NCBI GenBank assembly: GCA_965203135.1
Contig: CBDBBO010000003.1
Span: 1-64,000, forward strand
Direction of reading: 5' to 3'
Source of the DNA: CATOSD01 sp965203135
GTDB taxonomy: Bacteria > Chloroflexota > Dehalococcoidia > Lucifugimonadales > CATOSD01
DNA: 64,000 bases
Shown: piece after piece, positions 7,922 through 16,797 of the stretch
Position numbering within the stretch: position 1 is the stretch's first letter
Layout of the letters: the number at the start of each line of letters is the position of its first letter
Made by a program: the position numbers and the translations under genes
Notes under the pieces: model-generated
The model's database searches: none
Seen by the model: only the letters and a program-made list of their open reading frames with translations
Told to the model about the DNA's origin: nothing

Positions 7922-10506
7922 AGCGCTTGGTGGTTACGGCAGCCGTCAGGAAGGAGATGATTGAGATAGACCAGTCGACTTTTCTTAGCCGCTGGCTCGC
8001 GGTCGTGACGGTTCTGGCCATCGCTGTCGTGCTGAGCGCCTGTAGCGACGACCCGGTTCCCACGCCGACCGATACGCCAGCCGCAACGCCTGCGACAGTG
8101 CATACGCCTACATCGACCGATTCGGCAACCCCCTCACCAATAACCACACCTACGCCAACCCCCGAACAGACTCCCGCACCAACTCAGACCGCGACGCCGA
8201 CTGCAACTCCCTCACCTGTTCCTACAGCCACACCTACGCTTACCCTCGAACCGACTCCCACGCCGACTCCAACCCCTGAGCCGACGCCCACACCCACGCC
8301 CACTGTAGCGCCTACCACTTCCCTATCTGGTTCTTTCACCGATTCAACCGGTCGGAGGATCCGGTATCGGGTCCACTATAATCAAGATTGGGACCTGAGC
8401 CAGCCGCGCGGGGCCGTAATCTTCTTTCATGGAAACAGCCGAGGCACCGAGGATGGCATGTTCTGGGGCCCAGACGAAGACGGGAGCGTACTTCCGCAGG
8501 GGCTGTTGTTTGTCCGGGTGGCGTCTCCAGAGTCCGGCGATGATTCTGACCATGCAGGCTCCGAGACCAGTCTCTTTGGATACAGGCTGCACAGTGGTGG
8601 AATTAGGGGATGGCACGAAGCCGATTTTCGTCTGATCCACGAGCTATTGCAGAGCAACCTGGGAGGAAATGTCGCCCTTGACAAAGACAAGATCGTTTTT
8701 CAGGGAGGTTCTGACGGCACCGGTTTCTTGGCCAGATTCTTGGAGAGGTACTTCACCGTATATGGTGGCGGTTTTCACGCGTGGTGCGGCTATTTCTGGA
8801 ACGGGTCCTATTCCCATCCTCCCCGAAAGGCCGCCTCGTGGGCGCCCACTGTTCCGTGGTCCAGGCACACAGCATCGGCAGTCGCACAACGGATGCGCGT
8901 ATTCGTGGAAGCCACAACCGAAGACAAACTTCATGACGATGCCGTGGCAATGCGGGACTACTACCGGGACGTGCTGGGCCTGAACACACGATGGGACCTC
9001 GATGCTCCGGGAGGCCATTGTTGGATGGGCGCAACACCAAGACGTTCAATCGTGGAGTGGCTGTCCGAAACTCCTATCACGCAAGTTGCCGCAGGTACAG
9101 TCGCCGACCACGACGGCGACGGGCTGGCGAATGCGCTCGATCCGGACGACGACAATGACGGAGCGCCGGACATCATAGACGCCTTGCCCTTGGAACCGAG
9201 GGACTGGCTCGACACCGATTCAGACGGGACCGGAGACTTCGCCGACCGCGACGCCGACGGTGACGGCATCGAGAATGCGGCCGACCCGTTCTCCCTGGAC
9301 CCGACAGAGTGGCGTGACAACGATGAAGACGGAATCGGCGACAACATCGATGTGGACGATGACAACGACGGAGTTCCGGACAGCGCCGACCCGGATCCTC
9401 TCCGCGGCCCCCGCAACGACCAGCTGACGTTCAAATCTGTCAGTTCGGGGCAGCTTTACCTCACTTACCAACAGGTTCCATTTGCCCATGTTCACCGCAG
9501 CCAACCTGTGTCGATCAAGTACCCGGAGGCGCTCGGAAACCGCCAGTCCTGGCATTCCATCCGTTTGGGGGATGGGGCCAATCCGGTGTTCGAGATAATG
9601 ATCGATTCCTACGAGCGCGATGAGTCGTGCGAAGACGTACTCCTCGCCAGGCTGTGCGACGCGCAGGCGCCCAACTTCTACTACTACGAGCGGTGGTACC
9701 ACAAGATATACGTCGACAGGAACCGCAATGGGGACTTGACCGATGACGGACCGCCGCTGGTCATGGCTCGAAACGAGGAGGACCGGGACCATTCCCTTCC
9801 CTCGGCCCACGCCATCGTCAAGGTTCCCTATAGCACTGGCGAACTTCTGCCGTACGGGTTGCTCCTGTACCCGATGGGCGGACCCGAAGACATACGCCTG
9901 CGCTACGGGGGCGCAAGCGTGTGGATGGGTCTGGTGTCGGTTCCAGGCGCTGAACCGGTCCTGGTGGGAACGGTTGATATGAATGTCGACGGGGTGTTCA
10001 ACACAGGGGAGTTGCGGTACAGCCCCTGGCCTCGCCAGGATGCCAGCATGTTGCAGGACTTTGTTTGTGTCGATAAGGATCGGGATGGCTGGCTGAGTGA
10101 GTGCGATCCTTACGTTGAACCGGAATCCGCCTTTCAACCCGTTTATGCGGACGAGCCGTTTACGTTAGACGGGCGAACCTACACGCTCGAAATCGCACCC
10201 ACAGGTCACACGGTGCGTATCCGTGAAGCCTTCTCATCCACCACCCCTGAGCCGACGCCCACTGCTACTCCCCCACCCGTTGTCGAATCGCCATTGATTG
10301 CAACCTTCCTGGACACCCGGATACGCTGCCGCGCCTGGAACGCAGAAGCGAATGCACATAGACCCCGACACCATGCCGGTAGTCTCAACACGTGGCCCTC
10401 ACGGAACGACGGCTGCTCGACGCCCAGGGCCGGACGCCGGTCATCGACTCGACGGAGCTGGCGGGCTGGTCTGCTTCGAGAAGCGGGAGTCCGCAAAGTT
10501 TCCTAA
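7918..10506 (+). CDS. Lipoprotein: alpha/beta-hydrolase (PHB-depolymerase-like) with thrombospondin type 3 repeats
   Basis: A lipoprotein signal (LSAC) is followed by a Pro/Thr-rich linker (about residues 42-140). An alpha/beta-hydrolase domain (about 145-395) has VIFFHGNSRG as the oxyanion-loop region, GGSDG as nucleophile elbow (Ser about 265) and GGHCW as probable catalytic His (about 367). This resembles esterase/PHB-depolymerase-like enzymes. Calcium-binding thrombospondin type 3 repeats of the DxDxDG type follow (about 397-500), then an unassigned beta-rich region. The final 70-80 codons are Arg-rich with no domain character and look out of frame, so the natural C-terminus was probably lost to an indel or rearrangement near 10300-10390. 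It likely acts as an extracellular, surface-anchored esterase; the substrate is unknown. Confidence 0.65.
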   Translation: MKRLVVTAAVRKEMIEIDQSTFLSRWLAVVTVLAIAVVLSACSDDPVPTPTDTPAATPATVHTPTSTDSATPSPITTPTPTPEQTPAPTQTATPTATPSPVPTATPTLTLEPTPTPTPTPEPTPTPTPTVAPTTSLSGSFTDSTGRRIRYRVHYNQDWDLSQPRGAVIFFHGNSRGTEDGMFWGPDEDGSVLPQGLLFVRVASPESGDDSDHAGSETSLFGYRLHSGGIRGWHEADFRLIHELLQSNLGGNVALDKDKIVFQGGSDGTGFLARFLERYFTVYGGGFHAWCGYFWNGSYSHPPRKAASWAPTVPWSRHTASAVAQRMRVFVEATTEDKLHDDAVAMRDYYRDVLGLNTRWDLDAPGGHCWMGATPRRSIVEWLSETPITQVAAGTVADHDGDGLANALDPDDDNDGAPDIIDALPLEPRDWLDTDSDGTGDFADRDADGDGIENAADPFSLDPTEWRDNDEDGIGDNIDVDDDNDGVPDSADPDPLRGPRNDQLTFKSVSSGQLYLTYQQVPFAHVHRSQPVSIKYPEALGNRQSWHSIRLGDGANPVFEIMIDSYERDESCEDVLLARLCDAQAPNFYYYERWYHKIYVDRNRNGDLTDDGPPLVMARNEEDRDHSLPSAHAIVKVPYSTGELLPYGLLLYPMGGPEDIRLRYGGASVWMGLVSVPGAEPVLVGTVDMNVDGVFNTGELRYSPWPRQDASMLQDFVCVDKDRDGWLSECDPYVEPESAFQPVYADEPFTLDGRTYTLEIAPTGHTVRIREAFSSTTPEPTPTATPPPVVESPLIATFLDTRIRCRAWNAEANAHRPRHHAGSLNTWPSRNDGCSTPRAGRRSSTRRSWRAGLLREAGVRKVS
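8059..8329 (+). repeat. Low-complexity Pro/Thr-rich coding repeat
   Basis: Degenerate 6-base units of the ACNCCN type encode alternating T-P residues, a flexible linker between the lipid anchor and the hydrolase domain. The units vary at third positions, and there are no unique spacers. Confidence 0.8.
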
Positions 10507-10559
10507 AGATCTCCTGCTACATTGACTACTACAGCAGGGCCGTGGGGCTCGGCAAGTAG
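10383..10559 (+). pseudogene. Orphan 3' gene fragment
   Basis: A third frame, different from that of the upstream lipoprotein, is open from 10383 to the TAG at 10557. Its composition looks like genuine protein (LTERRLLDAQGRTPVID, then FLKISCYIDYYSRAVGLGK) and is more credible than the lipoprotein's own Arg-rich tail over the same bases. It could be the true C-terminus of that lipoprotein after an indel, or the remnant of another gene. No family is recognised. Confidence 0.35.
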
Positions 10560-10578
10560 TGAAGCAGGAGGTGTTGGT

Positions 10579-11112
10579 ATGAACAGGAAATGGATACCAA
10601 TGGGGCTGATAGTGGGGCTGCTGGCCGCGGCCATAACCGGCGGCGCCGTGCTGGCCTCTGGCGGAGATGGGGCCGGGAACGGTGACCCCGATGCCGAGGA
10701 GGTGGTCGTGACGGATGGGGATGTCTCCGTCCTCAGCATCGAGAACACGGAGGTGGACTCGGGGGAGCCGGATGATCTGTCCGTAAGGGTCGCGGAGATT
10801 CTGGGCACGGACACCCAGGCGACGCACGATGCCATGGTGCAGGCGGACCAGGTCGATCTCGACCATCTCGGGGTGGACGGCCAAGTGGAAGTGGGGGATG
10901 AGGATTCGGCATCTGTGGAAGCCGAAGGGATGTCGTATGCGGAGTACGGCGACAGGATCGGCGCAATCCTCGGCGTGGACGGTGAGAGGGTCGCCCGGGC
11001 CATCGCCCAGGCTTACGAGGAGCTGTACGCGATAGAGCGGGACATCTGGGATAATGGCAGCGGACGGGACGCGGAAGGCAAATACGAGTCCGGCAAGCAT
11101 CCCGCCGGATAA
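10579..11112 (+). CDS. Small exported acidic protein with repeated ILG-D helical motif
   Basis: ATG 10579 has an AGGAGGT site 8 bases upstream and opens a 177-residue protein. An N-terminal membrane or signal segment (about 7-27) is followed by a very acidic stretch. Two related helical motifs then appear: RVAEILGTDTQATHDAMVQA and RIGAILGVDGERVARAIAQA, each keeping ILG-x-D and A-x-x-Q-A. Similar repeat helices occur in small exported actinobacterial and Chloroflexota proteins of unknown role. It lies 81 bases upstream of a two-component system on the same strand, so it may be its target or an accessory sensor. Confidence 0.6.
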   Translation: MNRKWIPMGLIVGLLAAAITGGAVLASGGDGAGNGDPDAEEVVVTDGDVSVLSIENTEVDSGEPDDLSVRVAEILGTDTQATHDAMVQADQVDLDHLGVDGQVEVGDEDSASVEAEGMSYAEYGDRIGAILGVDGERVARAIAQAYEELYAIERDIWDNGSGRDAEGKYESGKHPAG

Positions 11113-11193
11113 CCCCGGCGTCCCGCGACGCAGGCCGAAGGCCGGGGCGGGCATCGGTCCCGCCTCGGCCCATGCCGCACAGAGGAGAGTGTC

Positions 11194-11931
11194 ATGCCCT
11201 CCAGGAACACTAACGGCGAGAAACACGGAGAGAAGCCCCTGGTGCTGGTCGTCGACGACGACCCCAACGTGGTCGCGCTGGCGCGCGGCTACCTGGAGCG
11301 GGACGGATACCGGGTGTCGGAGGCCGGCGACGGGCTCCGGGCGTTGGAGCTGGCCCGAAAGGAGCAGCCCTGCCTCGTGGTGCTGGATCTCATGCTCCCC
11401 GGCCTGGACGGGCTGGAGGTCTACCGTAGGCTGCAGGTGGAATCGATGGCGCCCGTCATCATGCTGACGGCGCGGGTGGAAGAGGCGGACCGGCTGGAGG
11501 GGCTGAACCTGGGGGCCGACGACTATATCACCAAGCCCTTCAGCCCCCGGGAACTGGCGGCCAGGGTCCGCGCCGTCCTGCGCCGCTCAGACCGGGAGAG
11601 CGCCGTTTCCGCATACCCGGAGCTTAGCTTCGACGGGATCAGGGTCAACCTGCGCACCCGGAAGGCGACGGTGGACGGCGCGGAGCTCGGCCTGACGCCA
11701 ACGGAGCTCCGGCTGCTGACCCTCCTGCTCCAGGAACCCGGCAGAGTGTTCTCCCGCAACGACATCATCGACAGGGCGCTCGGCGATGACTTCGACGGCT
11801 TCGACCGCGCCGTCGACACCCATGTGTCCGGTCTTCGCCGGAAGCTCGAAGCCGAAAGCCCGGGGAGCGCCGGGCACATCGAGACCGTGTATGGCGGCGG
11901 CTACCGGCTGCGTCATGGCGGGAGCGCCTGA
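11194..11931 (+). CDS. OmpR/PhoB-family response regulator
   Basis: This is a 245-residue regulator of normal length. The receiver domain (about 16-130) has the acidic pocket DDD at 21-23, the phospho-acceptor Asp65 in VLDLMLPG, Thr92 in the LTA motif and Lys114 in ITKPFSP. A C-terminal winged helix (about 145-240) ends with the usual R-A-V-D-T-H-V-S-G-L-R-R-K-L recognition helix and the GGGYRL wing. AGAGGAG precedes the ATG. The next gene, a histidine kinase, overlaps its end, so the two form a cognate pair that probably senses envelope conditions. Confidence 0.93.
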   Translation: MPSRNTNGEKHGEKPLVLVVDDDPNVVALARGYLERDGYRVSEAGDGLRALELARKEQPCLVVLDLMLPGLDGLEVYRRLQVESMAPVIMLTARVEEADRLEGLNLGADDYITKPFSPRELAARVRAVLRRSDRESAVSAYPELSFDGIRVNLRTRKATVDGAELGLTPTELRLLTLLLQEPGRVFSRNDIIDRALGDDFDGFDRAVDTHVSGLRRKLEAESPGSAGHIETVYGGGYRLRHGGSA

Positions 11932-13372
11932 CGTGCGTACTGGGATGCTGCACGACCTCGTTTCCAGCCTGCAATTCCGGCTGGTCGCGGGATTCGCGCT
12001 GACCATCGCCCTGACCCTCGCCGGGGCGGGAATCTTCATCAGCCTCGCCACCGAGACCCAGGTCGAACGGTTCGAGACCGATCAGGCCATGGCGCAGGCC
12101 GGGCGGGTCAGCGAGTTCATCTCCAATTACAGCATCGAGAACCCCGACCCCGCCGGACTAGGCCCCGATCTGCAATCGGTTGTCCAGCAGGCCGCCGACA
12201 TCTCCGGGCTTCGCATAACCACCTACGACGCCCAGGGCAACGTCGTCGCCGACTCCAACCCTCCCTCTTCAATATCAAGCCCTCTGGAAGACCAATACGG
12301 GCCGAAGGAGGCGGAGTCCTTCTCCCTTCTATCCGACGGGGAGGTTGTGGGTTCCATCACCGCATCCAGCGATTCTGGTCTTGAGGCGGAGCCTGGGCAG
12401 TTCGCCGTCAGCGACCCGGATGTTTCCCGCATAGCCCGCCACGTGGACCGCTACCTGCTGTGGGCCGGAATCGGCGTCGCGCTCCTGGGTACGGCGCTGG
12501 TGTGGATGCTCGCACGGCGCACGCTGGCCCCGGTGCGGAGGTTGGGAGCAACCGCCCGACAGTTGGGCCGGGGCGACCTGTCCCAACGGGCCGAGGTCGC
12601 CGGCCCCACCGAAATCCGGCATCTGGCCCACAGCTTCAACAGCATGGCCGCTGAGCTGGAAGAGGCCGAGGATCGCCGCCGCAGCCTCACCGCCGACATC
12701 GCCCACGAGCTGCGGACCCCTACCTCCAACATCCAGGGCTATATGGAGGCCATCAAGGACGGGGTGTTTCAGGCGACGCCGGAAACGGTGGACACCATCC
12801 ACGAGCAGTCGCTCCTGCTGTCGCGGCTTGTCGACGACCTGCGCCTCCTCGCCCAGGTCGACGGCGGCGAGCTTCGGCTGCAACGGACGCAGACGCGCGT
12901 GGAAGAGTTGGTGCAGTCCTGCGTGGACGCCCTGCGGCCCCGGGCCGAAGCCAGCGGCGTGGCCCAGGACGTCGATGTGGCTGAAACCCTGCCGGAGCTG
13001 GACCTGGACCCGACCCGCATCTCTCAGGCGGTCGGCAACCTGCTGGACAACGCCGTCACCCACACGCCGGAGGGCGGCAGGATAACGGTGTCTGCCCAAG
13101 CAAGTGGCAACGCTGTCGAAGTGCGGGTGGCGGACACCGGGCCGGGAATCGCTCCCGATGACCTGCCCCGCGTATTCGACCGCTTCTACCGCGCCGATCC
13201 CTCCCGTTCCCGCAGCACCGGCGGAAGCGGGCTTGGGCTAACCATAGCCCGGAGGCTCGTCGAGGCCCACGGCGGTTCCATCGAGGCCGAGAGCGTGGTG
13301 GGACAGGGCAGCCGGTTCACCATCCGCCTGCTGGCCGGACGGCGATCGAGTCGACGAAGGGCGTCCGGCTGA
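11915..13372 (+). CDS. Membrane sensor histidine kinase (BaeS-like)
   Basis: ATG 11915 overlaps the regulator's end by 17 bases; GTG 11933 and ATG 11945 are possible alternatives. The protein has about 485 residues. TM1 is at about 24-45, an extracytoplasmic sensor loop at about 46-178, and TM2 at about 180-200. HAMP is at about 200-253. HisKA carries His264 in DIAHELRTP. The ATPase domain has the N box (NLLDNAVTHTP), G1 (DTGPGI), the F box (FDRFYRAD) and G2 (GGSGLGLTIA). All residues needed for autophosphorylation are present. It is expected to phosphorylate the preceding OmpR-type regulator. Confidence 0.92.
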   Translation: MAGAPDVRTGMLHDLVSSLQFRLVAGFALTIALTLAGAGIFISLATETQVERFETDQAMAQAGRVSEFISNYSIENPDPAGLGPDLQSVVQQAADISGLRITTYDAQGNVVADSNPPSSISSPLEDQYGPKEAESFSLLSDGEVVGSITASSDSGLEAEPGQFAVSDPDVSRIARHVDRYLLWAGIGVALLGTALVWMLARRTLAPVRRLGATARQLGRGDLSQRAEVAGPTEIRHLAHSFNSMAAELEEAEDRRRSLTADIAHELRTPTSNIQGYMEAIKDGVFQATPETVDTIHEQSLLLSRLVDDLRLLAQVDGGELRLQRTQTRVEELVQSCVDALRPRAEASGVAQDVDVAETLPELDLDPTRISQAVGNLLDNAVTHTPEGGRITVSAQASGNAVEVRVADTGPGIAPDDLPRVFDRFYRADPSRSRSTGGSGLGLTIARRLVEAHGGSIEAESVVGQGSRFTIRLLAGRRSSRRRASG

Positions 13373-13443
13373 GGGCGTCGAGCAGTTGTCGGTCTGAACG
13401 AGGCATGTATCAAACCTGCCCCTACAGTTGCGAGGGGCCAGAA

Positions 13444-13475
13444 GGCGGCCGGAGGGGGTGCAATTCCCCGCCGCC
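13444..13475. terminator. Possible stem-loop between convergent genes
   Basis: GGCGG and GGGG on the left can pair with CCCC and CCGCC on the right around a small loop, with an internal bulge. It lies between the converging kinase and FN3-protein genes. No U tract is present, so this is a weak candidate. Confidence 0.25.
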
Positions 13476-13515
13476 GTCCCCTAACCACTGATCACTGACC
13501 ACTAACCACTCGCCC

Positions 13516-16189
13516 CTAATCGTTGTCCCTCACGGTGACCTTCACGCTCGGCCCGATCATTCCATCGTACACCGGGTCCGGGACGCAGTCCTCCGGGTTG
13601 TCCAGCTGGCCGCACGGCACGGCGTAGATTTCGTGGTGGATCAGGGCCGCTCCGTCCTCCGAATCGTCGTCCTCCGCCGCCTCCACGGTGATGGGGACGC
13701 CCACGTTCCAGGCAAAGGCCCAGCCGTCCCACCTCCCATCCTCGGGGAGGGCGTAGCCGCTGGGCAGCAGGATCATGCCCTGGTGCCCCGCCAGGGAGTC
13801 CGAGAGTGTGTCGTCCCCGTCCCAGATGAGGGCCACCCGCACCGGCCAGGCCGGGCTGGCGCCCAGCCTCACCCGGTAGCTGGCCGAGCCGCCCTCGTTC
13901 ACCGTCAGGCTCGCCGGGGTCACGATGATCCGGCCCGTGGCCGCCCGCCTCGTTCATTGCCCGCACCCGGTAGGGCAGGAGCTGGCCGGCAGCGGCCATG
14001 TCCACCCAGATGGTCCCACCCACGTCCCTCGCCACCGTCGTCCAGGGGCTGGCCGACCGCTGCACCTCGTAGTGGCTCACCTTATGGCCGTTCACCGTCT
14101 CTACCGGCTGCCACATGATGATGTTCGCCAGCGGCGTTTCCACCACCCTCACGCCGGCCGGCGCGTCGGGGTGTCCCTCGCCGGTTCCAGCGTGGGACGC
14201 GATGGTCGCCCTGTTGTTGTCGGGGATGTGGTCATAGTACTCCGCGGTGTGCCAGGTGTTGCCGCCGGCTTCGCAGGCGGACTCACTGGACGCGGCCACG
14301 CCCACGCCGTCGCTGTCGATGCAGACCGTGTAGTCCCGGACGCTCTCGATGGTGGCGGTGACCGGGTCTCCTTCGGCGGTGATGGTCAGGGTCGCCGACG
14401 GGCTCCGGCCCGAATAGGGGGCTATTTCCGGGGACTCCAGCTGGCCGATGGCCCAGACGCCCTCGCAGAGGCCGGCCTGGCAGGCGCCCTGGGCGTAGCT
14501 CCCCCGGCTGGGGTCGGCCACTGCCCCCTCCGGCACTCCGGTCAGCGTCACCTCGGCGGGGGTGGCGTCCGGCCCGTTGTTCACCGCCTCGATGGTGTAG
14601 GCCACCTTCCCCCTTGCGACCGCCGGGCTGGCTCCGGCGTCCCGCACCTCCAGTTCCGCCATGGGACCGACGTGGAAGGTATAGGTGACAGTGTCGGTGT
14701 ATGCGGTGCCCGACGTGGAGGCCCCGAAGGTCAGTTGAACCTTATGCGTGCCCAGCGCGCTGAACTCGGCAATTAGGGCATATGGTGCTGATGTCGTAGA
14801 TTCGGGAAGATCGAGCGGCCCGAGGGAGGTTCTTGTATCCGCGTCCAGGAAGGCGCCTCCCGCCTCGGGGCCGCCAAGAAGCGTAAACGCGCCGGGCCTT
14901 TGCTTCGGCTCCACGTCGCTGATCGCATAGGTGTACTGGGAGTAGCCGCTGGGGATGAGTTCCATCAGGAGCCCTACTCCCGGCATCGCGTAAGAGCGAA
15001 GGTAGTGGTTACTATGGGCGCTTGTGGTGCCGGTCCGCCATTTCCCGTCATGCCGTCCCTGGGGATCCTTGACATGGATGATCACCGATTCCGGCTGCAA
15101 GTACATATTGCCCAAATCGGTCGACGTAGGCGGGGCAGCTGTATCGTCTCGTCTTTGTTTCAGCCTCAGGAGCCGGTCGTTGAGGCTGAATTCGGCGACA
15201 AGCTCCAGCGTATCGTCCGTGCTGCAGGGGTAGGTGGTGACGCCGATGCACGGAACATATTTGAACAGGTCGATTTCGCCGCGGTCAATCACCTCCGGCG
15301 GCCCGTCTCCCAGGCACACCGTCGCGACGTCGTCAAAACTCCAATCCTCGGAGTCGGGAGGCGTTACTTGGACGATCTCCGCCGTCAGGCATCGCCTCTC
15401 CAGGGGAGCGCTGCCGCTCAGGTTCACGGGCATACTCAGCGTCTTGGTCCTCCTGGCATCGTTCCTCACCGCAAGTAAATCGCCGGCGCGCCAGATGGCG
15501 GTATTCCCCGAAATCGTGGTGTTCGACAGATTGGACGAGGCAAAGGACAGTCCCGGCGAAAGGGTGACCTTCACCTGCACGCCAGTCTTATCCCAGGCAG
15601 GGGTGTCGAGACGGTTAATGAAAGTAATGAAAGTGGTGTTTTTGCACTGACCTTGAAGACGGCCCGCCCGTCCGGCGCCGGGCGCAGGTCGGCCACCTCG
15701 ACCTGCAGGCCCACGCCATCTCGCGAAAAACCAATATTCCCGGTGACGGCAAAAAACCATCTCTCGGCACGATTGTTGTATTCAAATCCCCGCGTCTCTT
15801 GTGGTGAGGACGAGACGATTGAGGCGCGTGCCTGAAAGAACTCAATGGCGGGGTCCCCCAGTCTCCTGGCCGAACGAGAGGGTTGCCGACCTTCCAGCTC
15901 TGATTTGCGGGATAGTCCATTTCCCATTGGCGAAACCTCCCGTGTGGGGAGTAATTTCGTCCACTACTGGCGGGTCACTCTCGAAATTGACCACCACGTC
16001 ATTAACAACTACCTCAGAGTCATTTGTCACTACTACACGAATTTTGCCGGTCTTGCCCTCCTCAAACTCCACAGCAAGGTCTATAGGCTGGCGGTAGGAC
16101 TCGTCCTGGGCCTGGACCGGCGCTGCAGCAGAGGTATAGGCCACCGCCAGGGCGATGATTGCTACGATGAAGGTCGTTGGTCTTTTCAT
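13516..16189 (-). pseudogene. Large secreted DUF11/FN3/Calx-beta-like protein split by three indels
   Basis: Four minus-strand reading segments join into one protein of about 890 residues. The N-terminus (ATG 16189) is a signal peptide ending APVQAQ plus a DUF11-like beta domain. Further beta-rich segments follow, then a second DUF11-like domain (SATLTIT region), an FN3 module (VRVVETPLANIIMWQPVETV) and a C-terminal Calx-beta-like module (TPASLTVNEGGSASYRVRL). Frame breaks occur at the C5 run 15855-15859, the T5 run 15639-15643 and near 13938-13943. Removing or adding a single base at each restores continuous domain sequence. It could be a decaying gene or carry sequencing errors at short homopolymers. 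The architecture matches the exported proteins at the window's left end. Confidence 0.7.
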
Positions 16190-16419
16190 GGCATCGAGTA
16201 GGGTGACGAGCTGTGCAGCGGCTGAAGTTGGCTGTCGTCGGGCCTGGTGAGGTCGTCGAGGAACCCGGACGAAACGACGCCATTCGAGGACGTCCCACCC
16301 AGGATTTCCGGCTTCTCAGCCAGCCTGGCGTGAACCTTGGCGGCATCCCACTTCACGCATCGAGGCAGCGCCGCCAAGACGTTGCCAGCCGATACGGGTG
16401 CAGCGCAAACACCAGTCAT
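16186..16419 (-). CDS. Short hypothetical protein upstream of the FN3 gene
   Basis: A 77-codon frame on the minus strand has AAAGGAG about 14 bases before its ATG. Its stop overlaps the next start as ATGA (16186-16189), an arrangement typical of coupled genes. The sequence has no signal peptide, membrane segment or recognised motif. It may be a real leader gene or chance. Confidence 0.3.
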   Translation of the reverse strand: MTGVCAAPVSAGNVLAALPRCVKWDAAKVHARLAEKPEILGGTSSNGVVSSGFLDDLTRPDDSQLQPLHSSSPYSMP

Positions 16420-16797
16420 GGGCCTTCGAGCGTCTCCTTTGCGCCGATATTCATTCTTGGTCTGTTTCCGTTCGTTTCCTATCTTTGATATGTAATATTA
16501 ATATATGGGCTGAGGCAGGGCCTCCAACGTAGCTCATATGCCCCGCCCCAACACCTCCCAGCTATGTTCTACTTGATATGTAATCTCAATACAGGAGACA
16601 ACGTACCACTTCGAGTACGATTACCGGGATGAACGGGTTCCACGGAACCCAGTGGTCAGAGTACCAGACGGCCTATCGCCTCCACGTGGTTTTTACCCCT
16701 TCTTTTGTGAAAAGCAGTGTATAATTCTGTGGAGACCCCCAGTGCATCCGGGGCCGGAAACGGGCTCCGCGACCCCCAACCCAGGAGGTAAGATTCG
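16420..16797. other. AT-richer intergenic region with repeated 12-mer
   Basis: This 378-bp gap is visibly richer in A/T than its surroundings and separates two divergent genes. It holds two copies of TTGATATGTAAT (16485-16496 and 16573-16584). The similarity extends to a following T-n-AATA. A TATAAT box precedes the kinase gene. No protein-coding frame is convincing. Confidence 0.5.
16720..16725 (+). promoter_or_regulatory. Candidate -10 box for the hybrid kinase gene
   Basis: A perfect TATAAT lies about 70 bases before the GTG start. No good -35 is found at 16-18 bases spacing; TTGTGA at 16705 is only 9 bases away. The assignment rests on the -10 alone. Confidence 0.35.

Noticed and set aside
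8059..8329. Regular short repeats that could be read as a CRISPR array
   Set aside because: The units are 6-base codon repeats for Thr-Pro without spacers and lie inside a continuous reading frame. No cas gene is present.
13487..13510. Short repeated CCACT/CACTGA units between convergent genes
   Set aside because: They are too short and irregular to assign, with no partner elsewhere in the window.
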